DNA from: Chelativorans xinjiangensis
Lineage (GTDB): Bacteria > Pseudomonadota > Alphaproteobacteria > Rhizobiales > Rhizobiaceae
Length of the DNA: 64,000 bases
Direction: 5' to 3'
NCBI RefSeq assembly: GCF_009812055.1
Contig: NZ_WQNH01000042.1
Span: 16,500 to 80,499, forward strand
In this document: positions 1-9,825 of the stretch, piece by piece
Layout of the letters: every line of letters begins with the position of its first letter
Numbering within the stretch: the stretch's first letter is position 1
Made by a program: the position numbers and the translations under genes
Notes under the pieces: generated by a model
Databases searched by the model: none
The model's input: only the letters and a program-made list of their open reading frames with translations
What the model was told of the DNA's origin: nothing

Positions 1-333
1 AGGTCCTGCCGGGCAAGAAACACATGTTCGTATAGAGCCATTGTCTTGCCTTTCTTCTGTTCCGTCCGTCGGGCCCCAGCGGCTAAAGCCTCAGCGACCT
101 ATCTTGCCGGCTTGGCCGGAGAAGAAAGGCGCGTATTGGAGACGGTCGAGAGCGGAGACACGGGAGGCGGAAGACTTTTTGCCTTCACAACGGGCAACAA
201 GCGCCCGGCCCTCCGTTCAGCCCCCAACTGGGACCGGCAGACGGCGCGTATATACAGGGTTTTGGGCTGGATGCAAGGGCGCGGGTCGGCTGAGAATGCT
301 GGCAGTGCGAGTGAACCGTGATATTGTGGGCAT
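1..333. other. Intergenic or decayed region at window edge
   Basis: No convincing gene is visible here. The open frames in this stretch overlap each other on both strands, have arginine- and proline-rich translations typical of antisense GC-rich DNA, and lack a recognisable ribosome binding site. The left flank lies outside the window, so part of it could be the tail of a neighbouring locus. Confidence 0.4.
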
Positions 334-738
334 ATGGCCGAGAGAAGTTCTATCAAACGTGATGCCCGAACTGGCAAGTTTATCGTCGGACGTGAGGCAA
401 TGACAAAGCTGAACGAGATCGAAGGTGTCTGCCTATCCGTCTCGTCTCGGGCGATGTTCGCTGATTTCGATGACAAGGGTATACCGCATGAGGGGCGTCG
501 CATGGCTATTTGGGAGAAGTACAGTAAAAGTGTGCACCAACTCTTGGAGCAGGCGAATGTCCTGCGTCTGACGCCCGAAGACCAGATGCGTTTCGCGGAA
601 GCGCTCATCAATCCGCCAGAGCCTAACGCGCGGCTTCGTCGCACTGCCAAGCTTCATGGAGAGCTTGTCGAACAGACGGATTTATCTGGTTCAGGGCGCC
701 GAACTGGTCCCTCGTTGCCACCGAACTCCCACACCTGA
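334..738 (+). CDS. Antitoxin-like small protein with a DUF1778 (TacA-type) C-terminal part
   Basis: This 134-residue protein has two recognisable parts. Residues about 8-65 resemble the small alphaproteobacterial proteins that carry a DARTGKFIVGRE-like segment and are often found as putative antitoxins. Residues about 68-115 match the end of DUF1778/TacA antitoxins: an alpha-helical stretch, then an LTPEDQ turn, then ALINPPEPN followed by a basic helix. TacA proteins normally block a GNAT acetyltransferase toxin encoded just downstream. Here the next gene is ldcA on the opposite strand, so no toxin partner is visible. The ribosome binding site is weak. It may be a fusion or remnant of two antitoxin genes, and activity is uncertain. 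Confidence 0.6.
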   Translation: MAERSSIKRDARTGKFIVGREAMTKLNEIEGVCLSVSSRAMFADFDDKGIPHEGRRMAIWEKYSKSVHQLLEQANVLRLTPEDQMRFAEALINPPEPNARLRRTAKLHGELVEQTDLSGSGRRTGPSLPPNSHT

Positions 739-773
739 TCTGCTTAAGATAGCGTGGTCGTAAGCAGCGCCAT

Positions 774-1694
774 TCAGTGAGAATTTGTTGTGCTTCTGGC
801 TGCCGTAAGCTTTCCAGCCGCAACGTCCAGAAACGCCCACGCCCCCACAAGGGTGGCAAGTGGCTCCTTGTCATGGCCCAACGGCAATCCACCGAGAATC
901 GGAACATCCAATTGGCCAAGATGCTCCCGCAGCAGATCGATGATTGTGAACTCGCCTGTAAGCTCGAAGCCCGTGAATCGACCGACGGCAACCCCCGCCA
1001 AGCCTTCCAGGTGGCCAGCCTTGCGGAGCATTGTCAACTGCCGGTCGACCTGGCCCAGACGGGAGTTCACCGCTTCCACCAGAAGAATAGCTCCCTTCAG
1101 GCTTGGCAATGCCCAGCCCGCGGCCGTCGCGAGCATGTCGAGATTGCCCCCGATAAGCCGGCCCCGCGCGCGCCCTTCCGTCGTTAGAGCGGATGTCGGC
1201 TCCTCCGCGCGGGACTGGATCACGATGTCGTCGGACCCCATCAGAATATTTTGCATAAAGGCGCGGCAGGGCTCCCAAAGGGTCACTGCTCCGTGCACGC
1301 CGATCAGCCCACACTGCTTCCAAAGCATCAGATGCAGGATGGTGATGTCGCTGAAGCCGACGAGGAGCTTCGGATCGCGTCGAACGGCGTCGAAGTCGAG
1401 CCGGTCGGCGATCCGGTAGGAGCCCTTGCCGCCGCGTGTGGCAATAATCCCCCGCACCTCGGGGGCCCGGAGCGCATCGTTGAGGTCGGCGAGGCGCTCT
1501 TCATCGGTGCCGGCGAAACGGGCGAAGCTGGAAAAGGCGTGTGCGCCGAACCCCACCTTGAGGCCCCAGCTCTCCAGCAACTCGGCACGCCGGAGAATCT
1601 GGTCCTTCTCAGGCGTGCTTGCGGGAGAGACGAAACGGACCGTGTCACCCGGTTTCAGCCTTGGCGGCATCACGGCAATCACGCTCGGCTCCAT
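774..1694 (-). CDS. ldcA: LD-carboxypeptidase (peptidase family S66)
   Basis: This enzyme removes the terminal D-alanine from L,D-linked tetrapeptides during cytoplasmic murein recycling. The 306-residue length fits the family. The nucleophile Ser115 lies in GFSDIT, Glu207 in LLVEAVN and His274 in LPLGHD, in the order and spacing expected of the S66 Ser-Glu-His triad. There is no signal peptide, consistent with a cytosolic enzyme. The gene follows the ABC-2 permease gene on the same strand after a gap of only 3 bases, so it is probably co-transcribed with the exporter genes. That link is positional only. Confidence 0.9.
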   Translation of the reverse strand: MEPSVIAVMPPRLKPGDTVRFVSPASTPEKDQILRRAELLESWGLKVGFGAHAFSSFARFAGTDEERLADLNDALRAPEVRGIIATRGGKGSYRIADRLDFDAVRRDPKLLVGFSDITILHLMLWKQCGLIGVHGAVTLWEPCRAFMQNILMGSDDIVIQSRAEEPTSALTTEGRARGRLIGGNLDMLATAAGWALPSLKGAILLVEAVNSRLGQVDRQLTMLRKAGHLEGLAGVAVGRFTGFELTGEFTIIDLLREHLGQLDVPILGGLPLGHDKEPLATLVGAWAFLDVAAGKLTAARSTTNSH

Positions 1695-1697
1695 CCC

Positions 1698-2455
<758 letters not shown>

Positions 2456-2459
<4 letters not shown>

Positions 2460-3385
2460 CGTGTTTCCTCCACCAGGGTGACGAAGATGTCCTCAAGCGA
2501 GCTCTGCTCGGTGTCGAGGTCCTTGATCGAGATTCCCGCCCGGTTGAGGTCGGCAAGCAGCGAGCCGATGCCTGTGCGCTCGGCCTGCGTGTCGTAGCGG
2601 TAGACGAGGCGCTCGCCGCCGTTTTCCAGATCGAGGTCGTAGCGGCCGAGCGCTTCGGGGAGCGTTTCCAGAACGTCGTTCAGGTCAAGCGTGAGCTGCT
2701 TCTTGCCGAGCTTGCGCATCAGCTCCTTCTTCTCCTCCACCAGGATCAGCCGGCCCTTGTTGATCACGCCCACCCGGTCGGCGATCTCCTCCGCCTCCTC
2801 GATATAGTGGGTGGTGAGGATGATGGTCACGCCGCCCTCCTCGCGCAGCCGCCGCACGAGCTGCCACATGTCCTTGCGCAATTCCACGTCGACGCCCGCC
2901 GTCGGCTCGTCGAGGAACAGGATCTTCGGCTCGTGCGCCAGGGCCTTGGCGATCATGACGCGCCGCTTCATGCCGCCGGAAAGCTCGAGGATCTTGTTGT
3001 CTTTCTTGTCCCACAGGGTGAGATCCCTGAGAAGCTGCTCGATGAGTTCGGGCTTCGGCTTCTTGCCGAACAGGCCGCGGCTGTAGCTCACCGTGTCCCA
3101 CACGGTCTCGAAGGTCTCCACGTGCAGTTCCTGCGGCACCAGCCCGATGAGTTCCCGCGCGGCACGGAACTCGCTGATGATGTCGTGGCCCTGCACGCTG
3201 ACCTTGCCGTTGGTCGGATTGACGATGCCGCAGACGATGGAGATCAGCGTCGTCTTGCCGGCGCCGTTGGGGCCGAGCAGGGCGAGGATCTCGCCGTTGC
3301 GGATGTCGAGGTCGACCTCCTGCAGGGCTGCAAGACCCGAATCGTAAACTTTGGAAAGCTTGGAAATGGAGATCGCGTGCTGCAT
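2456..3385 (-). CDS. ABC transporter ATP-binding protein (YadG-like)
   Basis: This 309-residue ATPase powers the ABC-2 permease encoded next. It shows Walker A ([10 protein letters not shown]), the signature LSGGMKRR, Walker B ([12 protein letters not shown]) and the H-loop [10 protein letters not shown], followed by the C-terminal extension common to YadG/DrrA-type subunits. The start is placed at the ATG whose product begins [10 protein letters not shown], because the 49 upstream codons give a low-complexity arginine-rich leader unlike the family. Confidence 0.9.
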
Positions 3386-3565
3386 GGAAGACCGTCGATG
3401 TGGCTGGGGAATGGAACGGCACTCGATACGCGCCATGGTGCGGCACACTGAGCGGCACCGGAAGCCAAAGCCGGTCTCATATAGGCCACTTGGCCTCCGG
3501 TTGCCATACCGGCGTTTCGGAGAGGGTGACATCTCCTGACACGGCCGCCGCAGCGGCCCGCAAAA

Positions 3566-3853
3566 TCAATCGTTTGCCGGGTCCAACTCGGCGATCAGCG
3601 CAAGCTGCGCGCACTTGAAGACCGCATAGAGCGCGGGCAGGCCGATCAGCACGGCCACCACCTCCGTCCCCATTGCGCCAAGGCCGAGGAGCCCGGAGAG
3701 CGCCCATACGCTTGCTCCCCAGCCGGCGAACACTTCGGTGGCGATGAAGAGCGTCACGGACACGAAACCGACGGCGCGCATCAGGGTCCATCTACGGGTG
3801 GAACGGGCAGGGCCGGTCGTGTCGCCGGCGGAAGCGGGAGCGCTTTGAGACAT
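3566..3853 (-). CDS. Small two- or three-helix membrane protein, function unknown
   Basis: The product has 95 residues. After a polar N-terminus of about 24 residues come hydrophobic segments at about 25-43, 48-62 and 64-85, ending in an acidic tail. No domain is recognised. It sits alone between the ABC transporter genes and the repeat element upstream of fabD. The composition of the hydrophobic helices supports a real inner-membrane protein, but no partner is evident. Confidence 0.6.
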   Translation of the reverse strand: MSQSAPASAGDTTGPARSTRRWTLMRAVGFVSVTLFIATEVFAGWGASVWALSGLLGLGAMGTEVVAVLIGLPALYAVFKCAQLALIAELDPAND

Positions 3854-3889
3854 GAGAGTGGTTCCGAATACGGGGCAACGCGCGAAAAG

Positions 3890-4012
3890 CCAGTGGTGCG
3901 ATCCCTGACAGATGGTACCCCTCTGTCAGGGCAAATCGCCCCACCAGATCAATAGCTTGTGGGCTGACTTATCCAAAGAGGTGGGTACCATCCGTTTGGA
4001 TCAGACCACTAG
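3890..4012 (+). repeat. Two-hairpin intergenic repeat, copy 1
   Basis: The element contains two stem-loops. The first is CCCTGACAGA... pairing with ...CTGTCAGGG (3903-3931); the second is TCCAAA...TTTGGA (3972-4000). They are separated by a conserved linker with AGCTTGTGGGCTGACTT. The left end reads CCAGTGG and the right end CCACTAG, an imperfect terminal inverted repeat. Similar copies lie at 18342-18457 (reverse orientation) and 27193-27318. This copy lies about 125 bases upstream of fabD. Confidence 0.85.
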
Positions 4013-4138
4013 CGGACCGAATTGTGGAGTTTTCGTGTCCGCCGCCGGCGCAGACACCGGCAAAAGGCTTGACGCGGCTTGGCTGTTGCGCCACCACGTG
4101 CGCCCCAACGGGCAATCAAGACGTGGGAGTAGCCGGCA

Positions 4139-5080
4139 ATGAGCATCGCCTTCACTTTTCCCGGCCAGGGCAGCCAGGCGGTCGGCATGGGACGCGATCT
4201 GGCAGAAGCTTTTCCGGAAGCGCGCGCGGTCTTCGACGAGGTGGACGAGGCGCTCTCCCAAAGGCTTTCCAAGGTCATGTGGGAAGGGCCGGAAGACGAA
4301 TTGACGCTGACAGCCAACGCCCAGCCCGCTCTGATGGCCGTCTCCATGGCGACTATCCGCGTGATGGAGAAGGGCGGCCTGTCGCTGAAAGACAAGGTCG
4401 CCTATGTCGCCGGCCATTCGCTGGGCGAATATTCGGCCCTTTGCGCGGCCGGCACCTTCAGCCTTGCCGACACGGCCCGCCTCCTGCGCATCCGCGGCAA
4501 CGCCATGCAGGCCGCCGTCCCGGTGGGCGAGGGCGCCATGGCGGCCATCATCGGCCTTGAGACGGGTGATGTCGAGGCGATCTGCACGGAAGCCGGAAAG
4601 GGCTCCGTCTGTCAGGTCGCCAACGACAATGGCGGCGGCCAGCTTGTCATCTCCGGCGCCGCGCCCGCCGTGGAGGAGGCCGCCAGGCTTGCCACCGACA
4701 GGGGGGCCAGGCGCGCCATCATGCTGCCGGTCTCCGCCCCCTTCCACTCCGCCCTCATGGCGCCTGCCGCCGAGCGCATGCGCGAAGCCCTGGCCGACGT
4801 GGCCAAGGGCGCCCCTGCCGTGCCGGTCCTCGCCAATGTCACGGTCAGTCCGCTCAGCGATCCCGACGAGATCGCCGCCCGCCTGGTCGAGCAGGTCACG
4901 GGCCGTGTGCGCTGGCGCGAGACGGTGGAGTGGTTCGGTGAGAACGGCGTCGGCACGCTCTACGAGATCGGCTCGGGCAGGGTGCTGACCGGCCTTGCCC
5001 GCCGCATCAACCGGGATCTCGAGGCGATCGCGGTCAATGCGCCGGTGGATATAGACGCGGCGATCAAGGCGCTCGCCTGA
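4139..5080 (+). CDS. fabD: Malonyl-CoA:ACP transacylase
   Basis: FabD transfers malonyl from CoA to acyl carrier protein, supplying the elongation unit for type II fatty acid synthesis in the cytoplasm. The 313-residue protein has the GQGSQ motif at 9-13, the nucleophile Ser94 in GHSLGE, and a later PFHSALM segment that carries the catalytic His. It is the first gene of fabD-fabG-acpP-fabF. Confidence 0.97.
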   Translation: MSIAFTFPGQGSQAVGMGRDLAEAFPEARAVFDEVDEALSQRLSKVMWEGPEDELTLTANAQPALMAVSMATIRVMEKGGLSLKDKVAYVAGHSLGEYSALCAAGTFSLADTARLLRIRGNAMQAAVPVGEGAMAAIIGLETGDVEAICTEAGKGSVCQVANDNGGGQLVISGAAPAVEEAARLATDRGARRAIMLPVSAPFHSALMAPAAERMREALADVAKGAPAVPVLANVTVSPLSDPDEIAARLVEQVTGRVRWRETVEWFGENGVGTLYEIGSGRVLTGLARRINRDLEAIAVNAPVDIDAAIKALA

Positions 5081-5127
5081 GCGTTGTGGTAGGAATTTCC
5101 CGAGCAGATTCGAAAAAGGATCAGGTC

Positions 5128-5865
5128 ATGTTCGATCTCAGTGGCCGCAAGGCGCTCATCACCGGAGCATCCGGCGGCATCGGCGAGGCCGTTGCCCGTG
5201 CTCTTCACGCACAGGGCGCCATCGTCGGCCTGCACGGCACACGCGTCGAGAAGCTGGAGAGCCTTGCAGGCGAGCTTGGGGAGCGCACGAAGGTTTTTCC
5301 CGCCAACCTGTCCGACCGCAACGAAGTCAAGGCCATGGCCGCAAAAGCGGAATCGGAGCTTGAAGGCGTCGACATCCTCGTCAACAATGCCGGCATCACC
5401 CGCGACGGCCTGTTCGTGCGCATGAGCGACGAGGACTGGGACGCGGTGCTGGAGGTCAACCTCACCTCCGCCTTCCGCCTCACGCGCGAGCTTACCCACC
5501 CCATGATGCGCCGCCGCTTCGGCCGCATCGTCAACATCTCGTCCGTGGTCGGCGTCACCGGCAACCCCGGCCAAGCCAACTACTGCGCCTCCAAGGCCGG
5601 TCTCATCGGCTTTTCCAAATCGCTGGCCCAGGAGATCGCCACCCGCAACGTCACCGTCAACTGCGTTGCCCCCGGCTTCATCGAATCGGCCATGACCGAG
5701 AAGCTGAACGAGAAGCAGCGCGACGCGATCATGGGTGTCATTCCCATGAAGCGCATGGGCTCCGGCGAGGAGATCGCCTCCGCGGTCGTCTATCTGGCTT
5801 CCGCGGAAGCCGGCTACGTAACCGGCCAGACGATCCATGTGAACGGCGGTATGGTGATGATCTGA
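5128..5865 (+). CDS. fabG: 3-oxoacyl-[ACP] reductase
   Basis: FabG is the NADPH-dependent reductase of beta-ketoacyl-ACP. The 245-residue SDR has the nucleotide-binding TGASGGIG loop near residue 12, NNAG, and the catalytic Tyr152 and Lys156 in YCASK. The product ends in HVNGGMVMI, the usual FabG tail. The start is set at the ATG giving MFDLSGRK, with AAAGGA upstream; an upstream GTG in frame would add 14 residues not usual for the family. It lies 47 bases after fabD. Confidence 0.97.
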   Translation: MFDLSGRKALITGASGGIGEAVARALHAQGAIVGLHGTRVEKLESLAGELGERTKVFPANLSDRNEVKAMAAKAESELEGVDILVNNAGITRDGLFVRMSDEDWDAVLEVNLTSAFRLTRELTHPMMRRRFGRIVNISSVVGVTGNPGQANYCASKAGLIGFSKSLAQEIATRNVTVNCVAPGFIESAMTEKLNEKQRDAIMGVIPMKRMGSGEEIASAVVYLASAEAGYVTGQTIHVNGGMVMI

Positions 5866-5993
5866 CGGAGCAGCTTGGCGCGTGCCCTGCATCGTGATAT
5901 GGCGCGCGCGGTACGGCTGGCTGTCTATAAAGAAGGCGAGGACGGCTGGTGAAGGGCGAGAAAGCCGTTGATCCGGTCATCTTTTCAGCTTGA

Positions 5994-6015
5994 TTAGCGG
6001 CAAGCCTGCCGCTAA
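5994..6015 (+). promoter_or_regulatory. Hairpin in the acpP leader
   Basis: A perfect 9-bp stem, TTAGCGGCA paired with TGCCGCTAA, closes a 4-base loop about 37 bases before the acpP start codon. No U-run follows, so it is unlikely to be a terminator. It could stabilise the very abundant acpP message or set its level relative to fabG. The role is inferred. Confidence 0.5.
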
Positions 6016-6051
6016 CGAAGACCGGAAATTCATGAAGTCGAGGGTTCCCAC

Positions 6052-6288
6052 ATGAGCGATACTGCAGAACGCGTCAAGAAAATCGTTGTCGAGCATCTTG
6101 GCGTCGACGCCGAAAAGGTCATCGAACAGGCCAGCTTCATCGACGATCTCGGCGCGGACAGCCTCGACACCGTCGAACTGGTGATGGCTTTCGAGGAAGA
6201 GTTCGGCGTCGAAATTCCTGATGATGCGGCCGAGACGATTCTCACCGTCGGTGACGCGGTGAAGTACATCGACAAGGCGACTGCCTGA
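6052..6288 (+). CDS. acpP: Acyl carrier protein
   Basis: This 78-residue acidic protein carries the growing acyl chain on a phosphopantetheine arm attached to Ser37 in [10 protein letters not shown]. Length, four-helix pattern and low pI all fit AcpP. The GTTCCCACATG start context has only a weak Shine-Dalgarno. It sits between fabG and fabF, the standard arrangement. Confidence 0.98.
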   Translation: MSDTAERVKKIVVEHLGVDAEKVIEQASFIDDLGADSLDTVELVMAFEEEFGVEIPDDAAETILTVGDAVKYIDKATA

Positions 6289-6345
6289 CGCCGGCGTGCC
6301 CGGCTCCCGGCTGAAACTGCCACAATGGCGGGACATTCCGTAAAA

Positions 6346-7602
6346 ATGAGACGCGTCGTCGTCACCGGTATCGGGCTCCTCTCGCCGCTTGGCCTCGGCG
6401 CCGAGCAGAGCTGGAAGAGCCTGCTTTCCGGCAAGAGCGCGGCAAGGCGTATCGACCAGTTCGAGGTCGACGACCTGCCGTGCAAGGTTGCCAACACCAT
6501 CCCGCGCGAGGGGGAGGGGGCGTTCGATCCGGACGCCTTCCTGGAGCCGCGCGAGCAGCGCAAGGTCGGCGATTTCATCATCTACGGCATCGCCGCCGCC
6601 GACCAGGCGCTGGCCGATTCGGGTTGGGAACCGAAAACCGAAGCCGACCGCTACGCCACCGGCGTCATGATCGGTTCCGGCATCGGCGGCATCGAGGGCA
6701 TCGCCGAGAACGCGCTCATTCTGCGTGATCGTGGCCCCCGGCGCATCAGTCCGTTCTTCATTCCCGGCAATATCATCAATCTGGTTTCCGGCCAGGTGTC
6801 GATCCGCCATCGCTTGAAGGGGCCGAACCACGCCGTGGTCACCGCGTGCTCCACCGGCGCTCACGCTATCGGCGACGCATCGCGCCTCATCATGCTGGGC
6901 GATGCCGACGTGATGCTCGCCGGCGGCACCGAATCGCCCGTCACCCGCCTGTCGATCGCCGGCTTCTCCGCCTGCAAGGCGCTTTCCACCCGCTTCAACG
7001 ATACGCCCGAAAAGGCCTCGCGCCCCTATGACCGCGACCGCGACGGTTTCGTCATGGGCGAGGGCGCCGGCGTCGTGGTGCTCGAGGAGCTGGAGCACGC
7101 CAAGGCGCGCGGCGCCAAGATCTACGCCGAGGTGGTCGGCTACGGCCTGACGGGTGACGCCTACCATATCACGGCACCCGCCGAGGACGGCGACGGTGCG
7201 TTCCGCTGCATGAGCGCGGCGGTCAAGCGTGCCGGCCTGACGCCGGCCGACGTCGATTATATCAACGCCCATGGCACCTCCACCATGGCCGACACCATCG
7301 AGCTCAAGGCCGTCGAGCGCCTGATGGGCAACGCGGCGGGCAAGGTGTCGATGTCGTCCACCAAGTCCTCTATCGGCCATCTTCTCGGGGCCGCGGGTGC
7401 CGCCGAGGCGATCTTCTCGATCCTGGCCATCAGAGACGGTGTGGCACCGCCGACCATCAATCTCGACAACCCGGAAGCCGAGACGGCGATCGACCTCGTC
7501 CCGCACAAGCCGCGCAAGCGCAGGATCGACGTGGCCTTGTCCAACTCTTTCGGCTTCGGCGGCACCAACGCCTCGCTGGCGTTCCGGCGCTTCGAAGCCT
7601 GA
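6346..7602 (+). CDS. fabF: 3-oxoacyl-[ACP] synthase II
   Basis: FabF condenses malonyl-ACP with acyl-ACP. The 418-residue protein starts MRRVVVTGIG, as the family usually does; an in-frame ATG at 6325 would add seven residues. The active-site Cys168 lies in TACSTGAH, and the two catalytic His residues lie in INAHGTST and SSIGHLLGAAG. It completes the fatty-acid cluster and precedes mltG. Confidence 0.97.
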   Translation: MRRVVVTGIGLLSPLGLGAEQSWKSLLSGKSAARRIDQFEVDDLPCKVANTIPREGEGAFDPDAFLEPREQRKVGDFIIYGIAAADQALADSGWEPKTEADRYATGVMIGSGIGGIEGIAENALILRDRGPRRISPFFIPGNIINLVSGQVSIRHRLKGPNHAVVTACSTGAHAIGDASRLIMLGDADVMLAGGTESPVTRLSIAGFSACKALSTRFNDTPEKASRPYDRDRDGFVMGEGAGVVVLEELEHAKARGAKIYAEVVGYGLTGDAYHITAPAEDGDGAFRCMSAAVKRAGLTPADVDYINAHGTSTMADTIELKAVERLMGNAAGKVSMSSTKSSIGHLLGAAGAAEAIFSILAIRDGVAPPTINLDNPEAETAIDLVPHKPRKRRIDVALSNSFGFGGTNASLAFRRFEA

Positions 7603-7704
7603 TCGCGCGTGCGATCGGCGCTTTGACGCCGGAAATTTGACGCTATTGTGCCTCACTTTGTGGCGATGAATCCGCTGATCGCGGGAGAGGAGACGGCTGA
7701 CGCG

Positions 7705-8889
7705 ATGACGGAAGAATCGGACAATTTCGGCAGAAGGTCGGAGCAGGCGGCAAGGCCGCTCGCCGCCAGGTCGGCGCGCGAGGCACTGCGCCCCGAGGCG
7801 GGAACGCCGCCTCCGCCCAAGCGCTCGCGCCAGTCGCGCAATCAGTTTGTCGTGTTTCTGAATTTCGTCGTTTCCTCCGTCGTCTTCCTGGTGATCGTCA
7901 CCGGCGTCGTCCTCTATCTCGGCAAGCGCGAGTTCGAGGGCCCGGGACCGTCGACGGCGGCCGAGACGATCCTCATTCGGCCCAATACCGGCGTGCGCGA
8001 GATCGCCGAGATGCTGGAGCGCCAGGGCCTCATCAGCGACCAGCGCATCTTCCTCATCGGCCTGCGCGTGCATGGCGCCGACGCCAGCCTCAAGGCCGGC
8101 GAATACGAGATCAAGGCCGGCGCTTCCATGGCCGAGATCATGGAGCTTCTGGAGAGCGGCAAGTCCGTGCTCTATTCGCTCACCATCCCCGAGGGCCACA
8201 CGGTCGCCCAGGTGTTCAAGGCGGTGGCCGCAACCCAGGAACTCTCGGGCGACATGCCCGAGGAAACGCCTCCCGAGGGAAGCCTCGCCGCCGATACGCT
8301 GCGCTTCACCCGCGGCATGCCGCGCAGGGATGTTATCGCCAAGCTGAGGGCCCAGCAGGACGAGCTGGTCCAGAGCATCTGGGAGAGGCGCGCCGAGGAC
8401 CATCCGCTGCAGAACATCGACGAATTCGTGACGCTGGCCTCCATCGTCGAGAGGGAGACGGGGCAGGCCGACGAGCGCTCGCGCGTGGCGGCCGTCTTCC
8501 TCAACCGGCTGGAGCGGGGCATGCGCCTGCAGTCCGACCCCACGGTCATCTATGGGCTGTTCGGCGGCGAGGGCAAGCCGGCCGACCGCCCCATCTACCG
8601 CTCCGACCTTGCCAAGGAAACGCCCTACAACACCTATCTGGTCGACGGCCTGCCGCCGACACCGATCGCCAATCCGGGCCGCGCCGCGCTCGAGGCGGTG
8701 GCCAATCCGTCGCAGACGGACGAACTTTACTTCGTCGCCGACGGCTCGGGCGGGCACGTCTTCGCCACGACACTCGAAGAGCACAACGAGAACGTGGCGC
8801 GCTGGCGCAAGATCGAGCGCGAGCGGAGGGCCCACGCCGAGGCGGAAGCCGCCGAGACCGATGCCCCAGAGGGCGAAGAGCGCAACTGA
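7705..8889 (+). CDS. mltG: Endolytic murein transglycosylase
   Basis: MltG cleaves nascent glycan strands in the periplasm and sets their length. The 394-residue protein has a proline-rich cytoplasmic N-terminus, one membrane segment (about residues 47-70), a LysM-like region, and the YceG catalytic domain with Glu249 in SIVERETG. The start is set at the ATG giving MTEESDNF, preceded by GGGAGAGGAG; upstream in-frame ATGs lack this. Placement after fabF is common in alphaproteobacteria. Confidence 0.93.
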   Translation: MTEESDNFGRRSEQAARPLAARSAREALRPEAGTPPPPKRSRQSRNQFVVFLNFVVSSVVFLVIVTGVVLYLGKREFEGPGPSTAAETILIRPNTGVREIAEMLERQGLISDQRIFLIGLRVHGADASLKAGEYEIKAGASMAEIMELLESGKSVLYSLTIPEGHTVAQVFKAVAATQELSGDMPEETPPEGSLAADTLRFTRGMPRRDVIAKLRAQQDELVQSIWERRAEDHPLQNIDEFVTLASIVERETGQADERSRVAAVFLNRLERGMRLQSDPTVIYGLFGGEGKPADRPIYRSDLAKETPYNTYLVDGLPPTPIANPGRAALEAVANPSQTDELYFVADGSGGHVFATTLEEHNENVARWRKIERERRAHAEAEAAETDAPEGEERN

Positions 8890-8931
8890 CGCGGCCGCTC
8901 GCGGCAGGAATCGCAGGCGGTGGGGAAGAAG

Positions 8932-9819
8932 ATGGCACTACAAAGCATGACGGGCTTCGCCCGCGCCGGGCTCGACGACGAGATGGCCGCGGTCACCTGG
9001 GAGCTTCGCTCGGTCAACGGCCGCGGATTGGAGGCGCGCCTGCGCCTGCCGCCGGGCTTCGAGCGGCTGGAGCAGCCGGCCAAAGGCGCTGTTGGCAAGC
9101 GCTTCTCCCGCGGCAACATACAGGCCAGCCTTTCCGTCACGCGCGGCGAGGCATTGCGCCGCCCCGTGGTCGACGAGGCGTTCCTGGCCGAGGTGGCGAA
9201 GCTCGCCCACCGGCTGGAGCAGGAGCACGGCGCCGCCCCGGCGACGGCCGACGGCCTTCTGGCGCTGCGCGGGGTCATGGAGATGCCCGATGTCAGCGCC
9301 GACGAAGAGGCGCGCGCACGGCTCGACGAACTCGCCCTGCGGGCGCTGGATACGGCGCTGGACGAGCTTGCGACGGCACGCCGCGAGGAGGGCGCCTCGC
9401 TCGGCGTCGTCCTGGAAGGTCACCTGGCGGCAATCGAGGCGCTCACCCTGCGGGCGGAAGCGGACGCTTCGCGTGAACCCGCCAACATCCGCGCCCGCCT
9501 CGAAGAGCAGGTACGGCTTCTCATGGACGCCGCGCCCGCCCTCGACGAGAACCGCCTGCACCAAGAAGCGGCCTTCCTCGCTACCAAGGCCGATATCCGC
9601 GAGGAAATCGACCGGCTGAAGACCCATGTCGCCTCCGCCCGTGCGCTTCTTGCCACCGGCGGTCCGGTCGGGCGCAAGCTCGATTTTCTTGCGCAGGAAT
9701 TTAACCGCGAATCGAATACGTTGTGCTCCAAGTCCAATGCCGCTTCCGTGACGGCGATCGGCCTCGAACTGAAGGCGGTCGTCGACCAGTTCCGGGAGCA
9801 GGTGCAGAATCTGGAGTAG
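8932..9819 (+). CDS. yicC: YicC family RNase adaptor or endoribonuclease
   Basis: This 295-residue protein starts MALQSMTGFARA, the signature N-terminus of the YicC family, and ends with the conserved EFNRESNTLCSKS and VEQFREQVQNLE-like segments. E. coli YicC promotes decay of small RNAs and has ribonuclease activity. The start has GGGGAAGA immediately upstream; a GTG at 8920 would add four residues. It is 6 bases from gmk, and the yicC-gmk pair is widely conserved. Confidence 0.93.
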   Translation: MALQSMTGFARAGLDDEMAAVTWELRSVNGRGLEARLRLPPGFERLEQPAKGAVGKRFSRGNIQASLSVTRGEALRRPVVDEAFLAEVAKLAHRLEQEHGAAPATADGLLALRGVMEMPDVSADEEARARLDELALRALDTALDELATARREEGASLGVVLEGHLAAIEALTLRAEADASREPANIRARLEEQVRLLMDAAPALDENRLHQEAAFLATKADIREEIDRLKTHVASARALLATGGPVGRKLDFLAQEFNRESNTLCSKSNAASVTAIGLELKAVVDQFREQVQNLE

Positions 9820-9825
9820 CAGGCA

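Noticed and set aside
5977..8835. A 952-codon open frame antisense to acpP, fabF and mltG
   Set aside because: It is antisense to three well-supported genes, and its translation is rich in Arg, Gly, His and Asp as expected from GC-rich antisense codons. No domain is seen.
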